A DNA stretch of 64,000 bases from Dyella jiangningensis (GCA_000632805.1 CP007444.1:868001-932000), one strand, 5' to 3'; positions 47,809-56,359 are shown, counted from the stretch's first letter. The notes: generated by a model not told the origin, from the sequence alone. Numbers and translations: made by a program.

Positions 47809-49491
47809 TCAACGGCGCGCTTCGTCGGCACTGAAGCAGAGGCGGCTCTGGCATGCCGAGCCGTTCTGCAGGGGCTGCTGGCTGCGGCCATCGGGATTGT
47901 CGTCGGTCTGCACCCTGCGCTTGCGCAGCTCCATCACCAACGGCGTGAGGTCGTTGATGCGCGCCTGGATGCGCGCGCGGGCGTAGTAGTCCAGGTCCGG
48001 CCGTTTCAGCAGGCGCTTGAGCTGCTCCATGGCATCGAACGGGCGGCCGGCGAGATAGGACGCATCGGCATAGGCCTCGCCGGCACGCACCGTGTCGCCT
48101 GCCTTGTCGCTGGCCCGTGCGTAAGTCCGGTAAAGCTCCGGCTCGTCGTTGTTGTCCAGCATCGGCATCAGCATGGTGGCCGCCTGACGGGCATTGTCCT
48201 GGCTGCCGCCGTCGATGAGCGCGTTGGCATAACCCAGCGCGATGGCCCGGTTGCGCGGCGACTGCTGGTTGAGGTCGGCATAGAGCGCGAGCGCCTCCGC
48301 GCGATGCCCGGCTTGCAGCTTGGCGTCGGCCATGGCCAGGCGCAGCACCTGGTTGCCCGGATGCGCCGTCAGCAGCGGCTGCAACTCGTCGATGGCCTTG
48401 CTGCCATTGTTGCTGCGGATCAGCGCGAGCGCGTAGCCGTAGCGGTTCGACGGCGTGTCGAAACTGCGGTCGTTCTTCAGGCTGGACGCGTAGTACGACG
48501 TCATCTGGCCCGGGTCGTTGGACAGCACGCGGACGCGCTCGCGCATCAGCAGGAAGTTGTCCACGCCATCCTTGTCGTGGTTGATGAGCGAGGTGGGATC
48601 CTTGACGAAGGCGATGGGTGCGGTACTTTTTTCCCATTGCGTCTTGTCCAGCGTCGACCCGCTCGGGCGCTGCTTCTGGCGGGCCGCCAGCGTACCCGCA
48701 CGGGCCTTGGCGTCGCTGATGCGATCCATGGTGACCGGGTGGTCCTGCAGCAGCGCCGGCGTGTCGCCCAGGTCCCCGCCGGTACCCACGCGCAGCGTGT
48801 CTTCCATGCGGCCGAAGAACGAGGCCATGGCGCCCGGGTCGTAGCCCGTATTGGCCAACGTCTGGATGCCCGCGCGGTCGGCTTCGATTTCGTCCTTGCG
48901 GGTGAAGTTGATCTGGCGCTGCATCAGCAGGCCCTGGCCGCCCATCAGGATGGCGCCTGCGGCATCGCCCGCGCCGGCTCCCGCGCCGGCAGCGATGGCG
49001 CCCAGCAGCACCAGGGCCATCAGCGGCGTGTCCTTCTTCGACGCCTCGAACGCACGCTGCAGGTGGTTCTGTGTGATGTGGCCGATCTCGTGGGCGATCA
49101 CGCCCGCCAGTTCGCTCTCGTTGTTGGTGAGAACGATCAGGCCGGAATTCACCGCGATATAGCCGCCGGGGGCGGCGAACGCGTTGATGATGTTTTCCTT
49201 GGCGATGAAGAACTGGAAATGATCCTTCGGCTTTTCGCTCCCCGAGACCAGGCGGTAGCCGAGGTCGTTGATGTAGTCGTCGAGCAGGGCGTCGTCCAGC
49301 ACCATGTTCAACGCGCGCATCTGGCGCAGCATGGCGGCGCCGTAATTCTGGGCCTCCTGCGGGGAAATCAGCGCGTTGGCCGAGCTGCCGAGGTCGGGCA
49401 GGCGCACGTCACGGTCCTGTGCCGGGGCACTGAGCGTCAGTCCGGCGCAAACCATCGCCGTGAGCAGGCGGGAAAGCGAGAGGCGGCTCAT
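47809..49491 (-). CDS. bepA: Periplasmic M48 metalloprotease with TPR domain, BepA (YfgC) type
   Basis: Assembly and quality-control protease for outer-membrane proteins such as LptD. It has 560 residues. Signal peptide 1-25, zinc motif GVIAHEIGHITQNH at about 130-143 with the third ligand Glu in RKDEIEADRAGIQ, and a C-terminal half of TPR-like helix pairs (from about 290). A longer insert than E. coli BepA (487) lies between. ATG 49491 has AGGA upstream. It is read separately from phoB. Confidence 0.9.
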   Translation of the reverse strand: MSRLSLSRLLTAMVCAGLTLSAPAQDRDVRLPDLGSSANALISPQEAQNYGAAMLRQMRALNMVLDDALLDDYINDLGYRLVSGSEKPKDHFQFFIAKENIINAFAAPGGYIAVNSGLIVLTNNESELAGVIAHEIGHITQNHLQRAFEASKKDTPLMALVLLGAIAAGAGAGAGDAAGAILMGGQGLLMQRQINFTRKDEIEADRAGIQTLANTGYDPGAMASFFGRMEDTLRVGTGGDLGDTPALLQDHPVTMDRISDAKARAGTLAARQKQRPSGSTLDKTQWEKSTAPIAFVKDPTSLINHDKDGVDNFLLMRERVRVLSNDPGQMTSYYASSLKNDRSFDTPSNRYGYALALIRSNNGSKAIDELQPLLTAHPGNQVLRLAMADAKLQAGHRAEALALYADLNQQSPRNRAIALGYANALIDGGSQDNARQAATMLMPMLDNNDEPELYRTYARASDKAGDTVRAGEAYADASYLAGRPFDAMEQLKRLLKRPDLDYYARARIQARINDLTPLVMELRKRRVQTDDNPDGRSQQPLQNGSACQSRLCFSADEARR

Positions 49492-49752
49492 GGGCGTCCT
49501 GCCCGGGAAAACGGTGTCGACATGCGGGTTGCTGTCCTTGGATCGACCCTGCGCCAGGGCAGCCTGGGGCACGGACGGCAATGGAGTCCTGAGGTGTTGA
49601 GGGCGGGGCGTGGTGCCATTCGCATAGGTCAGCGACAATACCATTGTGAGACAGCCGCCAAAGGCGTCGGTTCAGCATCCATTGGCTTGTTTGGAGAGGT
49701 AGCCAACCCCATCTTCAAACAGTCGTATTAATTTCCGGTTTCGGAGTTTGTC

Positions 49753-50016
49753 GTGCCCAAGATCGAGGTCTATTCCACCGCAGTATGCCCCTACTGCGTG
49801 TCCGCCAAGAACCTGCTCAAGTCCAAGGGACTGGAGTGGACGGAGGTGCGTGTCGATACCGACCCGGCGCAGCGCGAAGCGATGCTGGCGCGCAGCGGTG
49901 GGCGTCGCACGGTGCCGCAGATTTTCATCAATGGTCACCACGTCGGCGGCTTCGACGACCTCGCCGCCGCCGACCGCAACGGCAAGCTGGCCCAGCTGCT
50001 GGAGATCACCGCATGA
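49753..50016 (+). CDS. grxC: Glutaredoxin 3
   Basis: Glutathione-dependent thiol oxidoreductase of 87 residues with active site C12-P-Y-C15, the cis-Pro motif TVPQIFINGHHVGG and FDDLAAADRNGKL. The start is GTG 49753 with TCGGAG upstream. Its stop overlaps the start of the next gene by four bases. Confidence 0.95.
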   Translation: MPKIEVYSTAVCPYCVSAKNLLKSKGLEWTEVRVDTDPAQREAMLARSGGRRTVPQIFINGHHVGGFDDLAAADRNGKLAQLLEITA

Positions 50017-50417
50017 GCAAGCCCACGGACGAGCAGGCCGGCAAGGACCGCGTCGCGGAATTCACCGCGTTCCGCCAACGCATGAACGAGCGCATCCTGT
50101 CTGAAGACAACCAGGTCGTGCGCCGCTTTTTCGCGCTGGACACCCAGACCTACAAGCCCGGCGCCCTGGACGTGAAGACCAAGGAGCTGCTGGGTCTGGT
50201 GGCCTCGATGGTGCTGCGTTGCGATGACTGCATCAGCTACCACGTCGCCCAGTGCAAGGAAGCCGGTGTGACCCGCGAAGAATTTTTCGAAACCTTCAGC
50301 GTGGGCCTGGTGGTGGGCGGATCCATCGTGATCCCGCATCTGCGCCGCGCGGTGGATTTCCTCGACCAGCTCGAGTCCGGCGGCGCTACCTCGGCCGATT
50401 GCGCCAGCCACGGCTGA
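50013..50417 (+). CDS. AhpD-like carboxymuconolactone decarboxylase family protein
   Basis: Protein of 134 residues with the all-helical AhpD fold and the redox motif CDDCISYHVAQC (CxxC near residue 71, followed by the proton-relay His). It overlaps grxC by ATGA, so it is translationally coupled to a glutaredoxin. This suggests a thiol-peroxidase or thiol-relay job, perhaps with GrxC as reductant; that is inference from the pairing. A second, unrelated-context AhpD-like gene is at 51695. Confidence 0.85.
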   Translation: MSKPTDEQAGKDRVAEFTAFRQRMNERILSEDNQVVRRFFALDTQTYKPGALDVKTKELLGLVASMVLRCDDCISYHVAQCKEAGVTREEFFETFSVGLVVGGSIVIPHLRRAVDFLDQLESGGATSADCASHG

Positions 50418-50464
50418 GCGCGTAAAAAAACGGGGCGTGCCTGACTCCTTGCCGCCCCGTTGAC

Positions 50465-50495
50465 GCATGCGAGTTTATTCAATGCTGCATGCGAG
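50465..50495. repeat. Direct 9-bp repeats with 22-bp period upstream of icd
   Basis: GCATGCGAG occurs at 50465-50473 and 50487-50495. The repeats extend to 18 bases with 14 matches (both end in CAA). A spacing of two helical turns suggests a factor-binding site. It lies 54-84 bases upstream of the likely -10 box of the next gene. Confidence 0.45.
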
Positions 50496-50548
50496 GATTT
50501 GCAACGCCCAAGCGGGCGCCCGCTCTGGCCGCATGAAGCGGCATAGGG

Positions 50549-50573
50549 GATAATTGAAGGGTTTTATAACCCT
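50549..50573 (+). promoter_or_regulatory. -10 box and overlapping inverted repeat before icd
   Basis: GATAAT (50549-50554) is a good -10 box with no clear -35. It is followed at the expected start site by the inverted repeat AGGGTTTTATAACCCT (50558-50573), an operator-like palindrome. Confidence 0.4.
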
Positions 50574-50622
50574 GATCTCCCTGCTTCAGGGTTGTGCGAT
50601 TCATATCCCAAGGAGTGTCCCC

Positions 50623-51636
50623 ATGAGCAAGACCATTGCCGTGATTCCGGGCGACGGTATCGGCCCCGAGATCATGAAAGCCACGCTGCGCGTGCTCGAT
50701 GCGCTGGACTGCGGTCTGTCCTACGAGTTCGTCGACGCCGGCATGGTCGCGCTGGAGAAGAGCGGCGATCTTCTGCCGCAGCCGACGCTCGATGCCATCG
50801 CCAAGCACAAGGTGGCCCTTAAGGGCCCGCTGACCACGCCGGTGGGCGGTGGCTTCACCTCGATCAACGTGACCCTGCGTCGCCACTTCGACCTGTACGC
50901 CAACGTGCGCCCGGCGATCAGCTTCCCGGGCACCAAGTCGCGCTTCGAGAACATCGACATCATCACGGTGCGCGAGAACACCGAGGGCGCGTACCTGTCC
51001 GAGGGCCAGACGCTGTCCGAAGACGGCGAGACCGCCATCTCGATGGTGCGCAACACCCGCAAGGGTTCCAGCCGCATCGTGCGCTACGCCTTCGAACTGG
51101 CCGTGAAGAAGGGCCGCAAGAAGGTCACGGCGGTGCACAAGGCCAACATCATCAAGACCGCCTCGGGCCTGTTTCTCAACGTGGCGCGCGAAATCGCCAA
51201 GGAATACCCGCAGATCGAGTTCAACGAAATGATCGTTGACAACGCCTGCATGCAGCTGGTGATGAAGCCGGAGCAGTTCGACGTCATCGTCACCACCAAC
51301 CTGTTCGGCGACATCCTGTCCGATCTTTGCGCCGGCCTTGTCGGCGGCCTGGGCCTGGCTCCCGGCGACAACATCGGTACCGAAGCCGCCATCTTCGAGG
51401 CCGTGCACGGCTCCGCGCCGGACATCGCTGGCAAGGGCATCGCCAATCCGTGCGCGCTGCTGCTGGCCGCGGCCGACATGCTCGATCACCTCGGCATGGT
51501 CGACAAGGGCGACAAGGTGCGCAACGCCATTCGTGACGTGATGACCAACGACCGCGACAGCGTCACGCCGGACATTGGCGGCAAGGGCACCACGGACACC
51601 TTCGGCGACGCCATCGTCAAGCGCGTGCGCGTCTGA
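50623..51636 (+). CDS. icd: NAD-dependent isocitrate dehydrogenase
   Basis: Oxidative decarboxylation of isocitrate to 2-oxoglutarate in the TCA cycle. It has 337 residues of the isopropylmalate/isocitrate dehydrogenase family. Substrate residues S80 and N82 with the Arg series (R86, R96, R117) in TSINVTLRRHFDLYANVRP and TVRENTEG identify isocitrate over isopropylmalate. D267-I268 and A274 in APDIAGKGIANP are the NAD-type coenzyme residues, where NADP enzymes have Lys-Tyr. ATG 50623 has AAGGAGTG. It is a different, shorter type than E. coli Icd (416). Confidence 0.9.
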   Translation: MSKTIAVIPGDGIGPEIMKATLRVLDALDCGLSYEFVDAGMVALEKSGDLLPQPTLDAIAKHKVALKGPLTTPVGGGFTSINVTLRRHFDLYANVRPAISFPGTKSRFENIDIITVRENTEGAYLSEGQTLSEDGETAISMVRNTRKGSSRIVRYAFELAVKKGRKKVTAVHKANIIKTASGLFLNVAREIAKEYPQIEFNEMIVDNACMQLVMKPEQFDVIVTTNLFGDILSDLCAGLVGGLGLAPGDNIGTEAAIFEAVHGSAPDIAGKGIANPCALLLAAADMLDHLGMVDKGDKVRNAIRDVMTNDRDSVTPDIGGKGTTDTFGDAIVKRVRV

Positions 51637-51659
51637 TAGATGTTCCTGCAGGATGAAAG

Positions 51660-51689
51660 AAAAAGCCCCTCGCGCGAGGGGCTTTTTTT
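51660..51689. terminator. Bidirectional terminator between icd and the COE gene
   Basis: AAAAAGCCCCTCG / CGAGGGGCTTTTT, perfect 13-bp stem with a two-base centre, T-runs on both strands. Confidence 0.93.
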
Positions 51690-51694
51690 GTGCG

Positions 51695-52165
51695 TCAGGC
51701 GGCCTGTTTCACCGGTGACTTGTAGCTGCCGGCGGGCGTCTGGAACGCGACGTTGATGCGGTTCCAGGTATTGATGAGGCCGACGAGCAGCGTGAGGTTC
51801 ATCAGCTCTTCCTCACTGAAAGCGGCACGTGCCAGTTCGTACACGTCGTCGGACACACCGTGTTCGCCGAGCCGCGTCACCGCCTCAGCCCAGGCCAGCG
51901 CGGCACGCTCACGCTCGCTGTAGAGCGACCCCGCCTCGCGCCAGCCCGACACCAGGTAAAGGCGCTGCTCGGATTCGCCGGCGGCACGCGCGTCTTTGCT
52001 GTGCATGTCGAGGCAATAGGCGCAGCCGTTGATCTGCGACACCCGCAACAGCACCAGCTCGACCATCGGCTGCTCCAGACCGGCCTGGTGGTGCACCGCC
52101 TCACCGAAATCGAGCAACGGCTTGATGGTCTGGAAGTGCTTCATCACCGAAAGACGCTTGGACAT
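51695..52165 (-). CDS. Carboxymuconolactone decarboxylase family protein, ECF41 partner (COE)
   Basis: AhpD-like protein of 156 residues with the motif NGCAYCLDMHSKDA (CxxC plus His, about residues 48-61) and WREAGSLYSERERAALAWAEAVTRL, typical of this family. In ECF41 loci the sigma factor drives a neighbouring carboxymuconolactone decarboxylase, oxidoreductase or epimerase (COE) gene; this is that gene. It lies 33 bases after the sigma gene on the same strand, with ribosome-binding site GAGGAG. The substrate of ECF41 COE proteins is not known. Confidence 0.88.
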   Translation of the reverse strand: MSKRLSVMKHFQTIKPLLDFGEAVHHQAGLEQPMVELVLLRVSQINGCAYCLDMHSKDARAAGESEQRLYLVSGWREAGSLYSERERAALAWAEAVTRLGEHGVSDDVYELARAAFSEEELMNLTLLVGLINTWNRINVAFQTPAGSYKSPVKQAA

Positions 52166-52198
52166 GGGAGACTCCTCGAATGCGGCCACCACGGCCGC

Positions 52199-53098
52199 TC
52201 ATGACAAGGACGTACCGCCCAGCGGATTCGTGACAGCTTCCAGGCGAGCCAGCTTTTCGGGATTGCGCAGAGAGTGGATGCTGGTGATGCGCTCGCCGTC
52301 GGTTTCGATCCAGGCCACCGTCGCCAGCGTGGCGTCCACCCAGGTGAGCAGGGCAGGGGCGCCGTTGATCCACTGCAGGCGATGCACGATCGGCAGATCG
52401 CGGTAGCGCTGCGCGATGATCGAATACAGGCGCACGAGGCGATCGCCGCCCTGCAGCGGGCGCAACGTGGCCGTGGCCTTGCCGCCGCCGTCGGCGAGAT
52501 GGATGGCGTCCGCTGCGAACAGTGCCTGCAGCGCCGGCACGTTGGCCTGCTCCAGCGCATCGCGGAACTTCTCCAGAAGACGCCGCTGAACGTCCGGCGC
52601 GTGCGTGAAACGCGGGCGCCCTTCGCGAAGGCGCTGGCGGGCACGATGCACGCGCTGCCGACAGGCGTCTTCGGCGATCTCGAGCATGCGTGCCGCCTCG
52701 GCGTGGCTGTAATCGAAAACCTGGACGAGGAGGAATGCAGCGCGTTCTTCCGGGCTGAGACGTTCGAGCAGCGCAAGGAAGGAAAGATTCAGGCTTTCCA
52801 CGCGCTCCAGGGCTGCTTCGGGCTGGTCGACGTCTTCGATCAGCGGTTCCGGCAGCCAGGGGCCGGTGTAGTGCTCACGCTCGGTCTTCGCCCGGCGCAG
52901 ACGATCGAGCGCGATGCGCGTGGTGACCGTCACGAGCCAGGCTTCGGCATCGTCGAGGGCATCCGTATCCTGCTGGTGCCAGCGCAGCCAGGCATCGTGC
53001 AGCACGTCTTCGGCATCGGACTGCGTGCCCAGCATGCGATAGGCCAGCCCCAGCAGGCGGGGACGATGTTGCTGGAATAGAGCGGTGGCATGGTCCAT
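52199..53098 (-). CDS. sigJ: ECF41-family RNA polymerase sigma factor
   Basis: Protein of 299 residues. Sigma region 2 (about 5-70, RPRLLGLAYRMLGTQSDAEDVLHDAWLRW) and region 4 (about 103-160) are followed by a SnoaL-like C-terminal extension (about 165-299). The hallmarks of ECF41 are all present: WLPEP at 81-85 in the linker, DGGGK at 203-207 and NPEKL at 279-283. In this family the extension acts as a built-in regulator in place of an anti-sigma factor, and none is seen here. ATG 53098 is chosen because a GTG at 53122 would precede the expected transcript start. Confidence 0.92.
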   Translation of the reverse strand: MDHATALFQQHRPRLLGLAYRMLGTQSDAEDVLHDAWLRWHQQDTDALDDAEAWLVTVTTRIALDRLRRAKTEREHYTGPWLPEPLIEDVDQPEAALERVESLNLSFLALLERLSPEERAAFLLVQVFDYSHAEAARMLEIAEDACRQRVHRARQRLREGRPRFTHAPDVQRRLLEKFRDALEQANVPALQALFAADAIHLADGGGKATATLRPLQGGDRLVRLYSIIAQRYRDLPIVHRLQWINGAPALLTWVDATLATVAWIETDGERITSIHSLRNPEKLARLEAVTNPLGGTSLS

Positions 53099-53127
53099 GG
53101 AGGGTTCCTCAGGAGACTCCACTCAAG

Positions 53128-53154
53128 GACGCGTGGGCTTGCCGATTCGTGACC
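53128..53154 (-). promoter_or_regulatory. ECF41-type promoter upstream of its own sigma gene
   Basis: On the minus strand GGTCACG-N16-CGTC (53154-53128) matches the published ECF41 target consensus TGTCACA-N16-CGTC at 5 of 7 and 4 of 4 with the exact spacing. It lies 30 bases before the sigma start, implying autoregulation of the sigma-COE operon. Confidence 0.65.
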
Positions 53155-53156
53155 GG

Positions 53157-54101
53157 TCAGCGCACCAGCGGCCAGGGCGCCAGGAAGATCAGCCAGATCA
53201 GCAGCAGCATGCCGATGTACTTGGCCACGCGAAACAGCTTTGGATGCTTCTTCTTGAAGGCGCGGTTGCGCTCGCGGCTGCGCTGGTTGAGCGCGAACAT
53301 ACGATTCACGAAACCGGTCTTCTCTTCCGGCGACTCGGTGTTGGGCGAGGCGGTGATCTTGCCCATGAAGGCGCCGACACGATGGTTGATCGCATTCATG
53401 AAGCGCGTACGCAGCGGGCGCTCCACGTCGGCGAACAGGATCACGCGAGTCTGGTCGGTGCGGTTTTCCGCCCAGTGCACGTAGGTCTCGTCGAAAACGA
53501 CGTCCTTGCCATCGCCCCAGCTATGGATCTCACCGTCGACGAAGATGCGGCAGTCTTCGGAGTTCGGCGTGATCAGGCCAAGGTGGTAGCGCAGGGAGCC
53601 CGCGAATGGGTCGCGGTGCGGATTGAGCTTGCTGCCCGGCGGCAACAACGCGAACATCGCCGCCTTCACGCTGGGGATGGCGTTGAGCAGCGCCACCGTC
53701 TTGGGGCACAGCGCCTCGGCGGATGACAGCGGTTCGCCATACCACTTCAGGTAAAAGCGCTTCCAGCCCTGCTTGAAGAAACTGTTGAAGCTGGCGTCGT
53801 TGTGCTTTTCCGCGGCGCGGATATAGCCCTCGTCGAACAGGTGCAATGCCTCCTCGCGAATGGCCTGCCAGTTTGCCTGCAGCAGGTCCAGCTGCGGAAA
53901 GCCGCGGCGGTCGAGGATGGGCGTGGCCGGCACCGCCGAAAACGCATACATCAGCAGGTTGTACGGCGCGAACACGGCCGAGTGATCCACCAGCTGGCGG
54001 TCGAAGCGCAGCTTGGCGCGCCCGCGAAGGTGCACGAGCAGCACGCAGAGCACGAACACCACCAACAGGATCAGCAGGACGAGGCGCGGAGCAAGGATCA
54101 T
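53157..54101 (-). CDS. lpxO: Aspartyl/asparaginyl beta-hydroxylase family, LpxO-like lipid A hydroxylase
   Basis: Fe(II)/2-oxoglutarate dioxygenase of 314 residues. An N-terminal membrane anchor (about 4-27) and a second hydrophobic segment at the C-terminus (about 292-312) flank the domain. Iron ligands and the co-substrate region are seen in LNPHRDPFAGSLRYHLGL and DETYVHWAENRTDQTRVILF. LpxO adds the 2-hydroxyl to a lipid A acyl chain at the cytoplasmic face of the inner membrane. ATG 54101 starts the anchor. It is on the same strand as, and 58 bases upstream of, the ECF41 gene. Confidence 0.85.
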   Translation of the reverse strand: MILAPRLVLLILLVVFVLCVLLVHLRGRAKLRFDRQLVDHSAVFAPYNLLMYAFSAVPATPILDRRGFPQLDLLQANWQAIREEALHLFDEGYIRAAEKHNDASFNSFFKQGWKRFYLKWYGEPLSSAEALCPKTVALLNAIPSVKAAMFALLPPGSKLNPHRDPFAGSLRYHLGLITPNSEDCRIFVDGEIHSWGDGKDVVFDETYVHWAENRTDQTRVILFADVERPLRTRFMNAINHRVGAFMGKITASPNTESPEEKTGFVNRMFALNQRSRERNRAFKKKHPKLFRVAKYIGMLLLIWLIFLAPWPLVR

Positions 54102-54184
54102 GGACGAAGGCGCAGCCAAGGGTCGAAGTGCCTAGTGTAGCGCCAGGCCCGTCGTGAGCCCTGAGCTACGGTTCAGCCGGGGGT

Positions 54185-54970
54185 TCAGTGTCCCAGCACA
54201 TGTACGGGTCCACCGCCCGGCCGGTAGCTTCGCGCCAATGCACGATGGACATAGCCCACGGCGCGGCGCACGGCAGAGCGGGGCTGGTGCCCCCGGGCGA
54301 GCTCCGCGGCGATGGCGGAGGCCAGGGTGCAGCCCGTGCCGTGGCCTTCGATCGCCAGGCGCGGGTGGCGCAATTCCATGATGCCCTTGGCGTCGTAATA
54401 GCGATCTACCACTTCGCGTTCAGTGGAATGGCCGCCCTTGAGCAGCACGGCCGTCGCGCCGAGTTCGAGCAGCGACTCGCCGGCCTTGTCGTAATCCTTG
54501 GGGCTGCGCAGCTTGCGCCCGAGCAAGGCTTCGGCCTCGGGCAGGTTGGGCGTGAGGATATCGGCGAGCGGAATCAGTTCTTCCATCATCGCTTCCACGG
54601 CGTCCTCATCAAGCAGGCGCGCACCGCTGGTGGAAATCATCACAGGATCCACCACCAGCCAGGCCGGCTTGCGTGTGCTCATCTCTTTTGCGACCAGTCG
54701 CGTGACCGAGGCGCTGCCCAGCATGCCGGTCTTCACCGCGCCGATGGGAAAGTCATCGAACACGGCTTCGATCTGGCTGCGAATGTGTTTCAGCGGCACC
54801 GTATGCACCGCGGTGACACCACGGGTGTTTTGCGACGTGATCGCCGCGATCACCGAGAGTCCATGCACTTCTCGCGCATGGAAGGTCTTGAGGTCGGCCT
54901 GGATGCCCGCACCACCGCCGGAATCGGAGCCGGCGATGGTGAGGGCAATCGGTGGGGATCTACGTGACAT
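54185..54970 (-). CDS. thiD: Hydroxymethylpyrimidine/phosphomethylpyrimidine kinase
   Basis: Two-step kinase of the pyrimidine branch of thiamine synthesis. It has 261 residues. Ribokinase-like motifs: AGSDSGGGAGIQADLKTF (13-30), TPNLPEAEALLGR, LLKGGHS and the anion-hole GHGTGCTLASAIAA. Other thi genes are absent here. It follows the PhoH gene by nine bases on the same strand. Confidence 0.94.
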   Translation of the reverse strand: MSRRSPPIALTIAGSDSGGGAGIQADLKTFHAREVHGLSVIAAITSQNTRGVTAVHTVPLKHIRSQIEAVFDDFPIGAVKTGMLGSASVTRLVAKEMSTRKPAWLVVDPVMISTSGARLLDEDAVEAMMEELIPLADILTPNLPEAEALLGRKLRSPKDYDKAGESLLELGATAVLLKGGHSTEREVVDRYYDAKGIMELRHPRLAIEGHGTGCTLASAIAAELARGHQPRSAVRRAVGYVHRALARSYRPGGGPVHVLGH

Positions 54971-54979
54971 CCCGCGAGC

Positions 54980-56359
54980 TTACAGCGCCTCCGACGCAAA
55001 ATCCGCCAGACGCGAACGTTCGCCGCGGCGCAGGGTGATATGCGCCGAGTGCTCCCAATGCTTGAAGCGATCCACGGCGTATGTCAGGCCCGACGTCGTT
55101 TCCGTGAGGTATGGCGTGTCGATCTGTTCCACGTTGCCCAGGCAGACAATCTTGGTGCCGGGGCCTGCACGGGTGATCAGCGTCTTCATCTGCTTGGGCG
55201 TGAGGTTCTGCGCCTCGTCGATGATCAGGTAGCGCGAGAGGAAGGTGCGTCCGCGCATGAAATTGAGCGAGCGGATCTTGATGCGCGAAGCGAGCAGGTC
55301 GTTGGTGGCCTGACGTCCCCAGCTGCCGCCTTCCTCGGGATTCGCCAGCACTTCGAGGTTGTCGGTGAGCGCGCCCATCCACGGCGTCATCTTTTCCTCT
55401 TCGGTGCCGGGCAGGAAGCCGATGTCCTCGCCGACCGAGACCGTGGCGCGCGTCATGATGATCTCGCGATAGCGCTGCTGGTCCATCACCTGTGCGAGGC
55501 CAGCGGCCAGCGCGAGCAGCGTCTTGCCGGTGCCGGCGGTGCCGAGCAGGGTGACGAAATCGACGTCCGGATCCATCAGCACGTTGAGCGCGAAATTCTG
55601 CTCGCGGTTGCGCGCGGCGATGCCCCATACCGCATGGTTTGCATGACTGTGGTCGTCCAGCAACACCAGCGTGGCCTTGGTGTCGTCCACGTGCAGCACG
55701 CGCAGTTCCACGCTGTTGTCGCCGGGCAGGAACAGGCACTGGTTGGCGTACCAGTCTTCGTCCTCGTGCCGGTCGAGCTTGTAGAAGGTGCGGCCACGTT
55801 CGTTCCACGACTGCACTTCCGGGTGACGATCCCAGAAATCCTCGGTGAGCTCGGTCGAACCGGTATAGAGCAGGGTGAAATCGTCGAGCGCACGATCGTT
55901 CTGGTAGTCCTCCGCATCGATGCCATAGATCTTGGCCTTGATGCGCAGGTTGATGTCCTTAGTGACGAGCACGACGGCGCGATCAGGATTCTGGTCGCGC
56001 AGCTCGATCACCGCGGAGAGGATCAGGTTGTCGGCCTTGCCGTGGCCATTGGTCGTGCGCTGCTGGAAATACAGGCGACCCACGCCATTGCCGCGCCGGA
56101 GGTTGACGCCTTCGGGACTGATCAGCTCAAGCCCGTTGCTGATGCCATGGCCGTTGCCACGTTCGATCAGTTCGTTGAGGAAGCGACTGACCTGACGGCC
56201 GTTGCGTGAGACTTCCGAAGCGCCTTTCTTCTTTTCGTCCAGCTCCTCCAGCACCGTCATGGGTATGAAGATGTCGTGTTCCTCGAAACGGAACAGCGAG
56301 GTCGGATCGTGCAGCAGGACATTGGTGTCGAGAGCGTAGATGCGCTTGCTTCCGGTCAT
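54980..56359 (-). CDS. PIN-PhoH fusion protein (PhoH2/YlaK type)
   Basis: Protein of 459 residues. The N-terminal PIN nuclease domain (about 5-165) has acidic residues D11 in ALDTNVLLHD, E38/E39 in LEELDEKKKG and D135 in TKDINLRIKA. The C-terminal PhoH ATPase (about 245-459) has Walker A GTAGTGKT (273-280), Walker B YLIIDEAQNL and the GPGTKIVCLGNVEQID motif. Related proteins act as RNA helicase/RNases. No antitoxin-like gene is adjacent. ATG 56359 begins the PIN domain. Confidence 0.92.
   Translation of the reverse strand: MTGSKRIYALDTNVLLHDPTSLFRFEEHDIFIPMTVLEELDEKKKGASEVSRNGRQVSRFLNELIERGNGHGISNGLELISPEGVNLRRGNGVGRLYFQQRTTNGHGKADNLILSAVIELRDQNPDRAVVLVTKDINLRIKAKIYGIDAEDYQNDRALDDFTLLYTGSTELTEDFWDRHPEVQSWNERGRTFYKLDRHEDEDWYANQCLFLPGDNSVELRVLHVDDTKATLVLLDDHSHANHAVWGIAARNREQNFALNVLMDPDVDFVTLLGTAGTGKTLLALAAGLAQVMDQQRYREIIMTRATVSVGEDIGFLPGTEEEKMTPWMGALTDNLEVLANPEEGGSWGRQATNDLLASRIKIRSLNFMRGRTFLSRYLIIDEAQNLTPKQMKTLITRAGPGTKIVCLGNVEQIDTPYLTETTSGLTYAVDRFKHWEHSAHITLRRGERSRLADFASEAL

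Noticed and set aside
50429..50461. Hairpin AACGGGGCG / CGCCCCGTT as a terminator for the grxC operon
   Set aside because: The T-run is on the minus strand only (A-run on the plus strand before the stem), so it is oriented wrongly for the upstream genes; kept out of the feature list as ambiguous.
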